64,000 bases of DNA from the NCBI RefSeq assembly GCF_024362695.1, contig NC_065406.1, positions 15,438,001 to 15,502,000 on the forward strand, read 5' to 3'. The notes below the pieces were generated by a model, which did not search any database, had not been told where the DNA came from, and saw only the letters and a list, made by a program, of their open reading frames with translations. The position numbers were made by a program, and so were the translations under genes. The DNA is from Pectinophora gossypiella (taxonomy: Eukaryota > Arthropoda > Insecta > Lepidoptera > Gelechiidae). Positions 10,358 to 20,945 of the stretch are shown piece by piece (the stretch's first letter is position 1; each line of letters starts with the position of its first letter).

Positions 10358-11266
10358 ATTTTCTTTACAATTGACACCATTGGCGTCCTATATCAATAGG
10401 AAACCATGGTTGCGACAAAAGCAGGATATTATTTAGGACTAGCTTTTGCCCGCGACTTCGTCCGCGTGGCGTGTTATATAAGAGAGAGATCTTTGTGTGT
10501 GTGGGAGTGCATTATCAAATTTCAAGCATCTAACTTATGCAGTTTAGATTTTTTCATACAATTTTTTTCCCAATAACTCCCATTTTTCAAAATACAGCCA
10601 AAAATAAACTTTATTTAAAGGTATGCATGCATGCAATCAATTGATTGAATTGATTTTTTTTTAATTGATTGTTCATTGAGTTTTAATTTTAATACACACT
10701 TCCTCTCTTCCCTTCAACGTTGCTGTGCCCTACAGGGTCCATGTTTTAGTTCCTATGCCTATGTAACACCCCATTGTACTACATGGAATGCAATAAATAA
10801 TTTAATTGAATTGAATTGAAAACATCTATCTTACGCGGTTTCGATTTTTTCATACAAATGTTTTTTTCCCGCTAACTCCCGTTTCCGTGGGAATTTTGCA
10901 ATATCCTGCAACTAAGCTTTAAGTTAACTAAGGTACCTGCATGCCAAATTTCAAGCGTCTAACTTAAGCGGTTTAGATTTTTCGTACAAAAGGATTTTCC
11001 CGCTAATTTCCGTTCCCGTGGGAATTCCGGGAATTCCTTTCTTAGTGCACCTCTACGGTACCTAAGCTATGTTCCTTCCAAATTTCAAATGCCTACGTTT
11101 AGCCGTTCAGGCTATGCGTTGATGTGTCAGTCACTGAGTCTGTCAGTTTCTCCTTTTATTTAGATTTGATTTTTTCATACAAATGTTTTTTCCCGCTAAC
11201 TACCGTTCCCGTGGGAATTTTGTAATATCCTGTTGCAACTAAGCTTTAAGTTTACTAAAGTACCTG

Positions 11267-12523
11267 CATGCCTAATTTCAAACGTCTAACTTGAGTGGTT
11301 TAGATTTTTCATACAAAAGGATTTTCCCGCTTATTCCCGTTCCCGTGGGAATTTCGGGAATTACTTTCTTAGTGCACCTCTACGGTACCTAAGGTATCTG
11401 CATGCCAAATTTCAAACGTCTAACTTGAGTGGTTTAGATTTTTCATACAAAAGGATTTTTCCGCTAATTACCGTGGGAATTTCGGGAATTCCTTTCTTAG
11501 GGCACCTCTACGGTACCTAAGGTATCTGCATGCCAAATTTCAAACGTCTAACCTGAGTGGTTTAGATTTTTCATACAAAAGGATTTTTCCGCTAATTCCC
11601 GTTCCCGTGGGAATTTCGGGAATTCCTGTCTTAGTACACCTCTACGGTATCTAAGGTACTTGCATGACAAATTTCAAACATCTAACTTGAATGGTTTAGA
11701 TTTTTCGTACAAAAGGATTTTCCCGCTAATTCCCGTTCCCGTGGGAATTTCGGGAATTCCTTTCTTAGTGCACCTCTACGGTATCTAAGGTATCTGCATG
11801 CCAAATTTCAAACGTCTAACTTGAGTGGTTTAGATTTTTCATACAAAAGGATTTTTCCGCTAATTCCCGTTCCCGTGGGAATTTCGGGAATTCCTGTCTT
11901 AGTACACCTCTACGGTATCTAAGGTACTTGCATGACAAATTTCAAACATCTAACTTGAATGGTTTAGATTTTTCGTACAAAAGGATTTTCCCGCTAATTC
12001 CCGTTCCCGTGGGAATTTCGGGAATTCCTTTCTTAGTGCACCTCTACGGTACCTAAGGTATCTGCATGCCAAATTTCAAACGTCTAACTTGAGTGGTTTA
12101 GATTTTTCATACAAAAGGATTTTCCCGCTAATTCCCGTTCCCGTGAGAATTTTGGGAATTCCTTTCTTAGTGCACCTCCACGGTACCTAAGGTACCTGCA
12201 TGACAAATTTCAAACGTCTAACTTGAGTGGTTTAGATTTTTCATACAAAAGGATTTTTCCGCTAATTCCCGTTCCCGTGGGAATTTCGGGAATTCCTTTA
12301 TTAGTGCACCTCTACGGTATCTAAGGTACCTGCATGCCAAATTTCAAACGTCTAACTTGAGTGGTTTAGATTTTTCATACAAAAGAATTTTCCCGCTAAT
12401 TCCCGTTCCCGTAGGAATTTCGGGAATTCCTTTCTTAGTGCACCTCTACGATATCTAAGGTACCTGCATGCCAAATTTCAAACGTCTAACTTGAGTGGTT
12501 TAGATTTTTCATACAAAAGGATT
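11267..12523 (-). repeat. 134-bp tandem repeat array inside the Helitron
   Basis: The word CATG(C/A)C recurs at 11267, 11401, 11529, 11663, 11797, 11931, 12065, 12199, 12333 and 12467. That is nine full units and one partial unit, spaced 134 bp except one of 128 bp. Units at 11663 and 11931 share private variants (CATGAC, AACATC, GAATGG), showing a 268-bp higher-order duplication. Confidence 0.93.
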
Positions 12524-12656
12524 TCCCTTCACTACTCTGCTCCTATTGATTGTAGCGTGATGAAAAGTATACTATTACCTGTCCAGGAGTGTGAAGAATA
12601 ATTGTACCAAGTTTCATTAAAATCCGTCCAGTAGTTTTTGTTTCTATAAGGAACAT

Positions 12657-12703
<47 letters not shown>
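12657..12703 (+). repeat. (ACAG)n microsatellite
   Basis: About 12 uninterrupted ACAG units. Short shadow frames of the repeated CLSV type arise from it. Confidence 0.97.
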
Positions 12704-12705
<2 letters not shown>

Positions 12706-12824
12706 AATTTTACTGATTGCATTTTTGGCATCAGTATCGATCACTTATCACCCCCTGATAGTTATTTTGAAAAAATATTTAATGTACAGAATTGACCTTT
12801 CTACAGATTTATTATAAGTATAGA

Positions 12825-13175
12825 TTCAGTTGTCCGTGACAAATTGATTGCTTACGCAACCAACACAATTACTCGTGTGAGGTGATTTTTAAACAAAGCC
12901 ATACCTACATTTTGTTTCTACTTGCTAGTGATTTTGGTAGTCTCTTCAAAATGTAGATAAAAGTACGGTAATTTATTTAACAGATAAGCTGAGACAAGCT
13001 TTTCAAAAATAGTCACTTTTAAAAAAATACGAACTTTATACGAAATCTATAAATATACTACGTTAAGTCACAGGAAAAAATACTTTTTATATACTTACTC
13101 TTTACGCACAATTTTTTACGTCGGGGAAAGTTATTTACCTTTTTAACATCTAATTACATATCAACTCGTTCAATT
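12825..13175. other. Unassigned AT-rich DNA
   Basis: No gene or clear repeat was recognised. Confidence 0.5.
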
Positions 13176-13186
13176 CAATATAGTTT

Positions 13187-13494
13187 CATCATCATCAGCC
13201 CATTAACGTCCCCACTGCTGGGGCACGGGCCTTTCCTATGGATGGATAGGGAGATCGGGCCTTAAACCATCACGCGGGCCCAGTGCGGATTGATGGTTAT
13301 TAACGACTGCTAATGCAGCCGGGACCAACGGCTTAACGTGCCATCCGAAGCACGGAGGAGCTCGAGATGAAAACTTTTTTTTTTGTGGTCACCCATCCTA
13401 TGACCGGTCTTTGCGAAAGTTGCTTAACTTCAACAATCGCAGACCGAGCGCGTTTACCGCTGCGCCATCGAGCTCCTCGGCCATCGAGCTCCTC
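13187..13494 (-). mobile_element. SINE type C with duplicated 5' end
   Basis: Full-length copy flanked by CAATATAGTTT at 13176-13186 and 13495-13505. The first 15-16 bases of the element (minus-strand GAGGAGCTCGATGGC) occur twice in tandem at the 5' end. Confidence 0.9.
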
Positions 13495-13596
13495 CAATAT
13501 AGTTTATTGTTAAAAAATGTGAAATATACCATACGTCAAACCACAATACCACATACTTGACCACAAACCACACACTGAACGAAAGACTTAGTCCTA

Positions 13597-13835
13597 CCAA
13601 TAGGATGTTAGTGACATCGTAACGAACACTGAAGGGAATAATTCAGACCATGATTCTGAGCTAATATCAAGTGGTTTTTTGTCAAAATAATGAGTTGAAT
13701 CATCCTCCTCAGTATTCGATACGTTGTCACTTATATTCTGTACAAGTACGAACCTTACAAGTAGGTACAAGTAGGTAGCCATACAAGTACGTATGGGTAT
13801 TAGTAACACCCTAACGAATATTGAGGAGGATGATT
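13597..13835. mobile_element. Palindromic MITE, family P
   Basis: The ends are inverted: TTAGTGACATCGTAACGAAC near 13607 and a complementary CCCTAACGAATATTGAGGA near 13810. GATTCTGAG and GAATCATCC words lie inside. Related copies lie at about 20165-20290, 54358-54440 and 56455-56680. Non-coding. Confidence 0.65.
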
Positions 13836-13905
13836 CAAACCATGCATTTATGGCAAATAAAGAATCTTATCTTATCTATCATGTCATTTGGGTTGACACA
13901 TACAT

Positions 13906-14022
13906 TCATAGACTGCTTATATACGTCCCACTGCTGGGCACAGGCCTCCCTTCAATCAACCAACAAGAAGGGGGTATGGAGCATACTTCACCACGCTGCT
14001 TCACTGCGGGTTGGTGGATTGA
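13906..14022 (-). mobile_element. SINE type B, tail only
   Basis: Contains the reversed TATATACGTCCCACTGCTGG and CCGGTTGATTGAGG-like parts of the type B tail. Confidence 0.75.
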
Positions 14023-14160
14023 CATAAAGTGGAAATTGCTGTCGGAAAATATATGTTAATTTTAGTAATTTTTAAAATTTGTTTCAGTTCTTCACTTCAG
14101 CCTGTTATGTCTATGTTATGTCGTACGTAAACATGCTTTTATTGTTGTTCGATATACGTA

Positions 14161-14302
14161 CAGTCATGAGCAATATCGTGTACCCACTTCAGAACCCTGT
14201 CGCACTATCATATTTGACATTTAATGAGACTTAGGGTTTAATTTGTCAAAAAAGTTAATGTGACATGGTTTCAAAGAGTATACATATTAGTAATCGTGAC
14301 TG
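14161..14302. mobile_element. Palindromic TA-flanked MITE, family M (142 bp)
   Basis: Starts CAGTCATGAGCAAT and ends ATCGTGACTG, between TA dinucleotides (14159-14160, 14303-14304). The two halves are imperfect inverted copies. Other copies: 29425, 33964, 35505 and 62222. Size, TA target and ends fit a mariner-type MITE. Confidence 0.8.
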
Positions 14303-14586
14303 TACTGTTGTATAGAGACTGCAACTCGTCGACAAGTCGTAAACTAGCTATACGATTAACACCATCGAACCGATGCAGTTGTCGCGAGCGTCTGTGTTAC
14401 TATATTACACTGTATCTACACTTGTTACATTATACACACGGTACTTTGATTATATTTTATGGAACAATTTCTTCCATGATGGACTGAAAGAGAATAAAAA
14501 CATACAATGCTTTCCAATTCGAGGGTTGACAGCCTTCTGCGGCAAATCTACAATAAAAATATCAACGCGAGACCATCATGTTATTT

Positions 14587-15197
14587 CCACTCTTCTATCG
14601 TGTGGGTTATGAGGAGTACCGACCTCATCAACCCTGGTATCAGGGTTACTATTGAGCCGCCAAAGGCCCCTGACATGGCTCATGTAACGACTACTAACTT
14701 ACATCAAATCAAATCAAGTCAAATATACTTTATTGTACACAACATTCAAAACAAATTAACACAGATGATGAAAGATACAGTACAATCTGGCGGCCTTATT
14801 GCTAAGCAGCAATTTCTTCCAGGCAACCAGTGGGTAGGAAACATTATTACAATTTGGTGCGGGACAGTGCAACATCTTGTATGAAATAATAAATACTATA
14901 CATAAAAAAAAAACAAGTAAAAGTAAAATAAATAAATAAAAATAAAATAGAAATATATAAATATAAATACATACATACATATACCCATTTACATCAGTAA
15001 GTAACCGGGACCAACGGCTTAATATGCCTTCCGAAGCATGTATCGTCTTATTTCCGGACAAACAGGTGATCAGCCTGTAATGTCCTAATCAAACTGGGGA
15101 TCACAAAGTGATTTTTGTGATATGTCCCAACCGGGATTCGAAACCGGGACCTCCGGATCGTGAGCCCAACGCTCAATCACTGGACCATGGAGGGATA
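14587..15197 (-). mobile_element. SINE type A split by a nested LINE fragment
   Basis: The tail lies at 14587-14706. Core and tRNA-like head resume at 14989 and end near 15193. The break is at TTACATCA, present on both sides of the insertion. Confidence 0.9.
14707..14988 (-). mobile_element. Nested LINE 3' fragment (family G) inside the SINE
   Basis: The minus-strand 3' end has AATAAAG followed by an ATTTG-type tail. Flanking TTACATCA repeats (14699-14706, 14989-14996) mark the insertion. The GGCCTTATTGCTAAGCAGC block recurs near 62075, and relatives lie at 22195, 24395 and 25479. Confidence 0.85.
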
Positions 15198-15339
15198 AAC
15201 TATCTAAGTAGGTAAATGGCCTCTTCACTAGGACACCATGGTGATGCAACCACAGTCGCGCCAATGAGCAAATATATACATACATAGATAAGTTCATTTT
15301 GTTAGTAATATAACCGTAATTTCGTAATTTGTAGTTTTT

Positions 15340-15456
15340 TCTCTGAACCGGCGTGCGTGTATGAAGCGATTGATGAATGTGGAGGAAGCAAGAGAAGTAT
15401 GTCAGGATCGAAGCAAATGGAATTCTATAGTCTCTGCTTACCCCGGTGGGAAATAG
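15340..15456 (+). pseudogene. LINE family L, C-terminus of reverse transcriptase and 3' end
   Basis: Codons from 15340 read SLNRRACMKRLMNV, EEAREVCQDRSKW and NSIVSAYPGGK, then TAG at 15454-15456. After that come GCGTGA...TTTATGTATGTG, the LINE's short 3' tail. Everything upstream of the last 38 codons is missing, as expected for 5' truncation. The same C-terminus recurs at 21953, 30497, 32590 and, on the minus strand, at 54110. It is the end of an endonuclease/reverse-transcriptase polyprotein; the clade is not determined. Confidence 0.8.
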
Positions 15457-16136
15457 GCGTGACTTTATGTATGTGTATCTGTATAACCGTAATCCCAACG
15501 CCATAGTGTCCAAATGACATACTTACGTCCCTGAGTTCCCATCTACATGCCAACTTTAATTCAAAGCGCTCTATCGATTTGGGTGTCCAATGGTCCTTCG
15601 AACCGGATCAATGGTAGGATTTGGGTGTGATGTTCCTAGGGTCTGTAGAGAGCTGGTTGTCTGATAATGAGGATTTCAGATGACAACGTCCACAGTGCCA
15701 AAAACTCACTGAATTTAATTTAAATTTGTTCAAACAGTGGCATACAACAGTTCAATGGAGCACAAGAAAAACGGACGGGACGAGACGGGACGCGACAAAT
15801 GTTGTCATTGTATTAAAAATATAATGTTAGGGTTGCCAACATCTTTATTCTTTCTTATGTAACTCTTGACAGCCATATTGACGGACAAGCTTAGTTATAA
15901 GCTCTAATACAGAAGTACGGAAGCATGTTTTACTATTGCAGTTACGAAAAGTCAAAGTCAAAGTATTTATTGCACCGATTTTTAATGTCGCGAAAGTCCA
16001 TAAAAATGACTATGCAAAACCCCGTTCTAGAGCCAAGGTAGGCAGTAATCGCGCTATTCCACTTATTGTGATTCTAACACACCACCATCGCTTTTTCCAC
16101 TCTAGTGGGCCGATACTTTTACTAATACGGCTCATC
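15457..16136. other. Mixed repeat fragments, no gene
   Basis: Part of 15840-16100 recurs inverted near 32760-32950 (GTACGGAAGCAT, GACGGACAAGCTTAGTT). No conserved frame. Confidence 0.5.
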
Positions 16137-16226
16137 ACGAGTCCCACTGCTGGGCACAGACCTCCCCTCAATCAACCGGAGGGGGTATGGAGCATATTCC
16201 CCTACGCTGCTCCACTACGGGTTATA
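16137..16226 (-). mobile_element. SINE type B, tail fragment
   Basis: Reversed CCCAGCAGTGGG and CCCCTCCGGTTGATTGAGG parts only. Confidence 0.7.
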
Positions 16227-16259
16227 AAAAAATCGCTTTAACTACTGCAATGTGCAATT

Positions 16260-16390
16260 GTTATGCAGTTGGATCGTCCGTTATAGGCGGCGATGCGGCT
16301 AAGTTATCACGTTAGTCTAACAGAGAGTTCGGTGAGGTGTCCTTAGTTCATCTTGCGATGGATGTACCTGTGATTACCACAATTGGGATA
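16260..16390 (+). repeat. Interspersed repeat S4
   Basis: TATAGGCGGCGATGCGGCT, GTTAGTCTAACAGA and TTGCGATGGATGTACCT words shared with 47755-47890 (same strand) and 52480-52625 (reverse). Confidence 0.6.
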
Positions 16391-16399
16391 AAGTCATGA

Positions 16400-16712
16400 G
16401 TTAGTGATTATTTAGAAGATATGAATGCATGAAATTAACTGTCTGAGAACTGATATTAGGTAGCTAAATTACTCAATTGTATAACAATATTTTATGTTTA
16501 TTTTTTAAAGAACTTCTCCCTAGAAGTTCCCCGCCCCGAGGGGCCCCGTGCCGAGGTTTTTCTTGCAGCTTCTTTTCCCCGGCTATACAGGTTGTGAGAA
16601 GCTGCAGTAGTTTTATGTGGATGAGACGTTCGTTATGTAAAAAATGACGACTCAAAGTGTAACTATGTTACCTACTAAATAAAGATATTTTTGAATTTGA
16701 ATTTGAGCTTAT
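16400..16712 (+). mobile_element. LINE 3' end, family X
   Basis: A piece coding SDYLEDMNA and a stop, a 3' untranslated part (GCAGCTTCT, GAAGCTGCAGTAG, GACGTTCGTTATG), then AATAAAGATATTTTTGAATTT with a GAATTT tail. Copies: 19250, 28843, 31795 and 35880. Confidence 0.75.
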
Positions 16713-18540
16713 GCTCTATTATGTCTTAGCGGGCCGATAGCGATATGAGGGAAACTCGCTGTCCGTATGTCACCGAAAATGTAACTCGGAAGATGCTATC
16801 GAACTTCCAGACGTAGTTGACTTGTTAAGTTGGCTAACTTGATAAATAACTGCATTACAGTTGGTAGCACTGCTCAGTGCGATTCAGCCGACGCGTCCAC
16901 TCCGTGATTTATTGGTAACTGAATTCCGATTCAATTTGTATGGAAATTTATGATATAACTGCTAGATATTTTTCGAGTATTTAGCTTTGGAGTGAATTTG
17001 GCGCTTACGTAATTACTGTTTTTTTTTTAGGTTCAGATTCGTTTAGCAAGATAATCGATATAGTTTTAAAAGTCTTGTTTTTACATGTATTATACATCTT
17101 ATTACTAACTAGGGATTCGACCTCTTCACTGGGTTTTTTTACGACTAAAAATACGATCACAATAATCACTGTTATGCAAATCCTTCCAGTGTTTTTTAAG
17201 ATTAGCTTGAACGTAAGAATCATTGATTTCTGTCTAGAATTCTATGTGAGATGATACGGCGTTACTTCTGAGTACAAATGCAAAGGTCGATGAGGTATGG
17301 GTACTTAGTTCGTCATGCGATCGATGTACCTTTGACTACCCCAATAGGGATAAAATCGTGACTTTATGTTTCAAACGTATCAATCTTGTACAAAATTGAC
17401 AGCCATAACAAAAAACGCAAACTCACTCCCAAATATTTTACAGCAACACACAATAAATGTTGCTATATTTCAACACAGAATCACCCCCAGTTTTATTCTT
17501 TAATACTTAATTTGTAAGCGAAATTATCCCATAATTGGTGTTGATGTATCACAGCACATGAAACTTAATGCGATCGCGTGACGTAAGCGATCTTCTTCAC
17601 ATCGCGACGCGACTCGTGCGATGTCGAAACAATTGACGATTTAAATATGAGACAGGTAACTCAATGGGATAGGCTATTTTGCGCCCTAGTCAAATGAGAT
17701 ACTTAATTTTTACGAAATGAAACTTTTAAATTGAATTTGTATCGAAATAATGACCTTATGACGTCAGTCAACCATTGTACTCAATGTGATTTGAATCGTC
17801 ATTAAAATTCGAAAATAAGTGAAACAAAATAATGTTGAACAGAAAGCTCAGTGAGGCATAAGTATTTAGTTAATTTTTTGATGGATGTACCTCTGACTAA
17901 CCCAATTCTATAATTGGGTACGACTATTTGTGAGCTTATGTTGTAAAATAATGATTATTGTTTTTTGATCATCCTAACTTCTATTTATAACTTCTAACTT
18001 TTATTTTTTCTTCGTATCAACAGTGGCTGCAAGTTGTCTTTGATTACTTGTGGCTCTGCCCACCCTATTAGGGATTACGGGCGTGAGTTTATGTATGTAT
18101 GTAACTTCTATTTATAGATTAGCATTTTATAAAATCTTCAGCCCAGTTAAATGCCCTATTTAAACGTTTTTTTTTTGTTAAACTTGGTCTAACACCAGCA
18201 ACGTTATCCTAATATCGCATATCAATGCGATATCGAATCTTGTCGTGAGGAAGGTCCTACGCGGCGGCGGTCGCGAAAAACAAATGACACTCGAAACCGC
18301 GCTAACCAAAATGAATGACAAATGATACGCCATGTGGTTTTTCCACTGTGTTCTGTGGTGGAGTAATGATACGCTGTTTTGTACTTGGTAACATATAAAA
18401 TAAGTTCAAGACTTGATTTCATACATCTGTCGCTAGATAACTGTTACACGTTGCGCCTGAGCTTTTTCTTAGGCCAACGTGATAGGTCACTACGTATACT
18501 ATAGGCTATATATATAAATATGTATATATATGTGTAGTTA
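16713..18540. other. AT-rich DNA with S4 repeat fragments, no gene
   Basis: S4-type words (GGATGTACCT...ACCCCAATTGGGA-like) occur at about 17275-17370 and 17860-17945. A LINE/SINE tail TTATGTATGTATGT lies near 18090. No coding region is supported. Confidence 0.55.
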
Positions 18541-18544
18541 GTTA

Positions 18545-18568
18545 TGTATATATATATATATATATATG
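18545..18568 (+). repeat. (TA)n microsatellite
   Basis: About 12 TA units. Confidence 0.95.
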
Positions 18569-18604
18569 TAACGGACGAACCAACTGCACAACAATTGCAT
18601 ATTT

Positions 18605-18731
18605 CAGTGGTTAGAGCGTTATTTTCAACCCGCAGTGGAGCAGCGTGGTGGATGCTCCATACTCCCTTCGGTTGATTGAGGGGAGGCCTGTGCCCAGCAG
18701 TGAGACGTATATAGGCTGTTTATGTTATATA
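18605..18731 (+). mobile_element. SINE type B with internal deletion
   Basis: The head piece CAGTGGTTAGAGCGTTA is joined directly to the tail at AACCCGCAGTGGAGCAGC. The B box and the shared core are missing. Confidence 0.8.
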
Positions 18732-18867
18732 TTATGGTGCAAGTCCGATATCGTGGTTCGAACCGGGCAGCTTTTGGGAAGTAAGCCGGTGGCACACAGG
18801 GCTATAGTGGCTATCCACAGTCCTTATCCACATAGTATAGATACACACATGCAGCTTATGGTGTAAT

Positions 18868-19230
18868 TATACGAAAGGGACTTACAGAGCCCTGCGGACT
18901 CAATACAATAACGCGTTCCGGGTGTTGATGGGGCTGCCTCGTTTCTGTAGCGCATCAGGGATGTTCGCAGCTGCAGGCGTCGACGGCTTCGACGCCACAC
19001 TGCGCAAGCGGGGAGCATCCCTGGTGCGCCGTGTACGGGGCAGCCCCAACCTTGCTCTCTGTTCGATTGGGGATGAGAGCCCCTATTTGCGTCGCTGCAG
19101 TGGGCTGCACGCGCCCAAATGTATTATAAGCTTTTGATATTGTGTGTTATTTTTATTTTATACTAACATTAGAAATAAGTCATTTACTAACACATATGAG
19201 TCGATGGTTACTTGAAATAAAGATTTTATT
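18868..19230 (+). pseudogene. LINE reverse transcriptase C-terminal fragment and 3' end
   Basis: The frame at 18868-19137 reads TYRALRTQYNNAFRVLMGLP, RFCSASGMF, AAAGVDGFDATLRKRGASL and VRRVRGSPN, ending in TGA near 19135. The YNNAFR-LxGLPRxCSASxMF pattern is a well-known C-terminal segment of insect LINE polyproteins. The part after 19138 is AT-rich with AATAAAG and a TTTA tail. GC content of the coding part is much higher than its surroundings. The polymerase core is absent. Confidence 0.78.
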
Positions 19231-19249
19231 TATTTATAATAAGAAATTA

Positions 19250-20032
19250 CCTTTGAAAAGTTTTAAAACAGCAATTAAACAGATACTTTGTAAAAATGGT
19301 CATCATAAGGTTAGTCATTATTTAGAAGATACGAATTGATATTAGGCAACCAAATTACTAAATTGTATAAAGCAATATTTTATGTTTTTTTTTTAAGTAC
19401 GTCTAGGGCCCTGTGACGAGGTTTATCTTGCAGCTTCTATTCCCCGGCTGTACAGGTTATGTGAAGTTGCAGTAGTTTAAGGCGATAAGACGTTCGTTAT
19501 GAACATTATGACGATTCAAAGTGTAACTTGTTCTCTCTCTCTTTTATTTAAGAGCTGCGCTCTTATCGGTGGAGTAATCGCCTTCAATACTCCATAGATA
19601 GGGCGTATAGAACGATGGTTGCCCTAATCGCCTTCCGTTCCGCAGCACACCGACCAATTTCTCAATCGGTGACGTTCTAGCTAGAGCCCTACCAGAATCC
19701 ATTTCCTCGGCCTCCAACCAGTACTGATACCGCTGCTGCCCGGCATCAGGGGTGCGCTTTTGAAGTAGCGGCGCCTACTCGCTACGTCACAAGATCGTCA
19801 TAGAAACTAAGTAGCATTTTATAGGTTAGCCCGTCCCAGTGAGCTACCCACTACGTTCTGCTAATCCTGTCGCTGATTGGTCGGGGACTGCTTATTTTCA
19901 TATTCGCAGCTAACCATCATATCTGATGGCCGTTCCACTATCCGCCACCTGTGGACCCCGTAGATGGCCTATACCTCAGCCTACTACCTACTTGTTACCT
20001 ACTGAATAAACATATTTTTGAATTTGAATATA
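19250..20032 (+). mobile_element. LINE 3' end, family X, split by a 457-bp insertion
   Basis: It starts with codons for LPLKSFKTAIKQIL...HYLEDTN and a stop. The 3' untranslated part runs to 19532, and the AATAAA/GAATTT end resumes at 19990. Comparison with 16400-16712 and 31795-32170 shows where the interruption lies. Confidence 0.8.
19533..19989 (-). mobile_element. Inserted element flanked by ACTTGTT (457 bp)
   Basis: Direct repeats ACTTGTT at 19526-19532 and 19990-19996 bound it. The left end CTCTCTCTCTTTTATTTAAGA recurs inverted at about 45120-45170 as AAATAAAAAGAGAGAGAG, so it looks like the 3' end of a retroelement lying on the minus strand. The interior is GC-richer than its flanks. 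No conserved protein motif was recognised. Confidence 0.7.
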
Positions 20033-20164
20033 ATTATTTTGTGTTTTGTGTTATAATAGAGATATACGGAGTTAATGATGATGGATAATAGGAAAATCAA
20101 TTGCCGCTGGAAACCGCGCGCCAACCAAATGCAAATGATTCGATGTGATGTTTTCCAGTATCCT

Positions 20165-20295
20165 GTAGTAGGTAAATGATATAATATACAGGGTGTCAGT
20201 GACATCGTAACGAAAACTTTGAGGGACAATTCAGATCATGATTCTGAGTTGAAATCAAATGGAATTTTCCCTCGCAAAAGTACGGAACTGAGATT
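20165..20295. mobile_element. Palindromic MITE P, partial
   Basis: ACAGGGTGTCAGTGACATCG, then GATCATGATTCTGAGTTGA and CGCAAAAGTACGGAACTG. Only one half of the palindrome is kept. Confidence 0.65.
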
Positions 20296-20419
20296 AATTA
20301 AAACAACTTTAAAACGTTAATAAATTTTACGTAGGGTAGGGTACAGTAATTCGACTTTATGAAATTGAATTATTACTGATTGAAGGGCAAATCACAGGTA
20401 CTGTAACCAGGAACCTTAA

Positions 20420-20615
20420 TAATAAATAAAAAAATAAAAATACGTTTATTACTCTCACATCAACAATAAAACAAGATTAAGGTGCAGTTGTTGGTGAGAG
20501 AGACTGGGGTCTGTGAGAAGCGTCAGCTTGTTGTACAGAACCCTAGGCTCCCCCCTCGGATGATTAGTGTTTGTAGCTATATATTTTATGTTTATATAAC
20601 ACAAATTAGAAATTA
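20420..20615 (-). mobile_element. LINE 3' end, family J
   Basis: Reverse-complement relative of 53040-53245: TTATTACTCTCACATCAAC, CAGTTGTTGGTGAGAGAGAC and GATGATTAGTGTTTGTAGC. The AATAAA end lies at the left. Confidence 0.7.
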
Positions 20616-20719
20616 ACCTTAAGTCACGGGTGAATAGGCATCTTCTGGGTAAGCTCGCTCCACCGTCGACCCCTTCTTTACCTCGTGGAAGAATGGGGTC
20701 AAAAGCAAACCCAACTTAT

Positions 20720-20945
20720 TTAAAAAAAAAACCTGGTAAAGGGCAGTAGTAACTGTCAGTACTATTCACAGGCAGTGGACAGGAGTCCTAGTACGGCTTT
20801 GAAATAGACTACTCAGGGCCCAATCCCACTCGCGTCAGACAGAGCACTGTGGTGCGGAAGGCAAGACGGAAATTACTGCCCTATTTTTCCCTAAAAAAGT
20901 AGCATGGAGAATGCTACACCGACAAGAGCATGGCTGTTAGTGATG
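20720..20945 (+). repeat. Interspersed repeat Q
   Basis: Related in reverse to 43960-44310 (CAGTACTATTCA, CAGGAGTCCTAGTACGGCT, GCATGGAGAATGCTACACCG). No coding content. Confidence 0.6.

Larger units (their letters stand above)
10439..12824 (-). mobile_element. Composite Helitron-like element with internal tandem array
   Basis: Read on the minus strand it starts TCTATACTTATAAT at 12824 and ends GGGCAAAAGCTAG at 10439. It is flanked by A at the 5' side and T at the 3' side. An inner 5' end of the short Helitron type (TCTAAATAAAAGGAGAAAC) sits at 11164, so it looks like two related elements in tandem sharing one 3' end: 10439-11164 and 11165-12824. The second holds a 134-bp tandem array and an ACAG microsatellite. 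No Rep/helicase frame is present, so it is non-autonomous. Confidence 0.7.

Noticed and set aside
11267..12523. CRISPR-like array
   Set aside because: The units are contiguous 134-bp tandem repeats without unique spacers, in a eukaryotic transposon.
12532..12744. Cys-Leu-Ser-Val repeat peptides
   Set aside because: Translation of an (ACAG)n microsatellite.
15085..15513. 142-codon minus frame
   Set aside because: It crosses a SINE type A head, unassigned DNA and the antisense of a LINE C-terminus.
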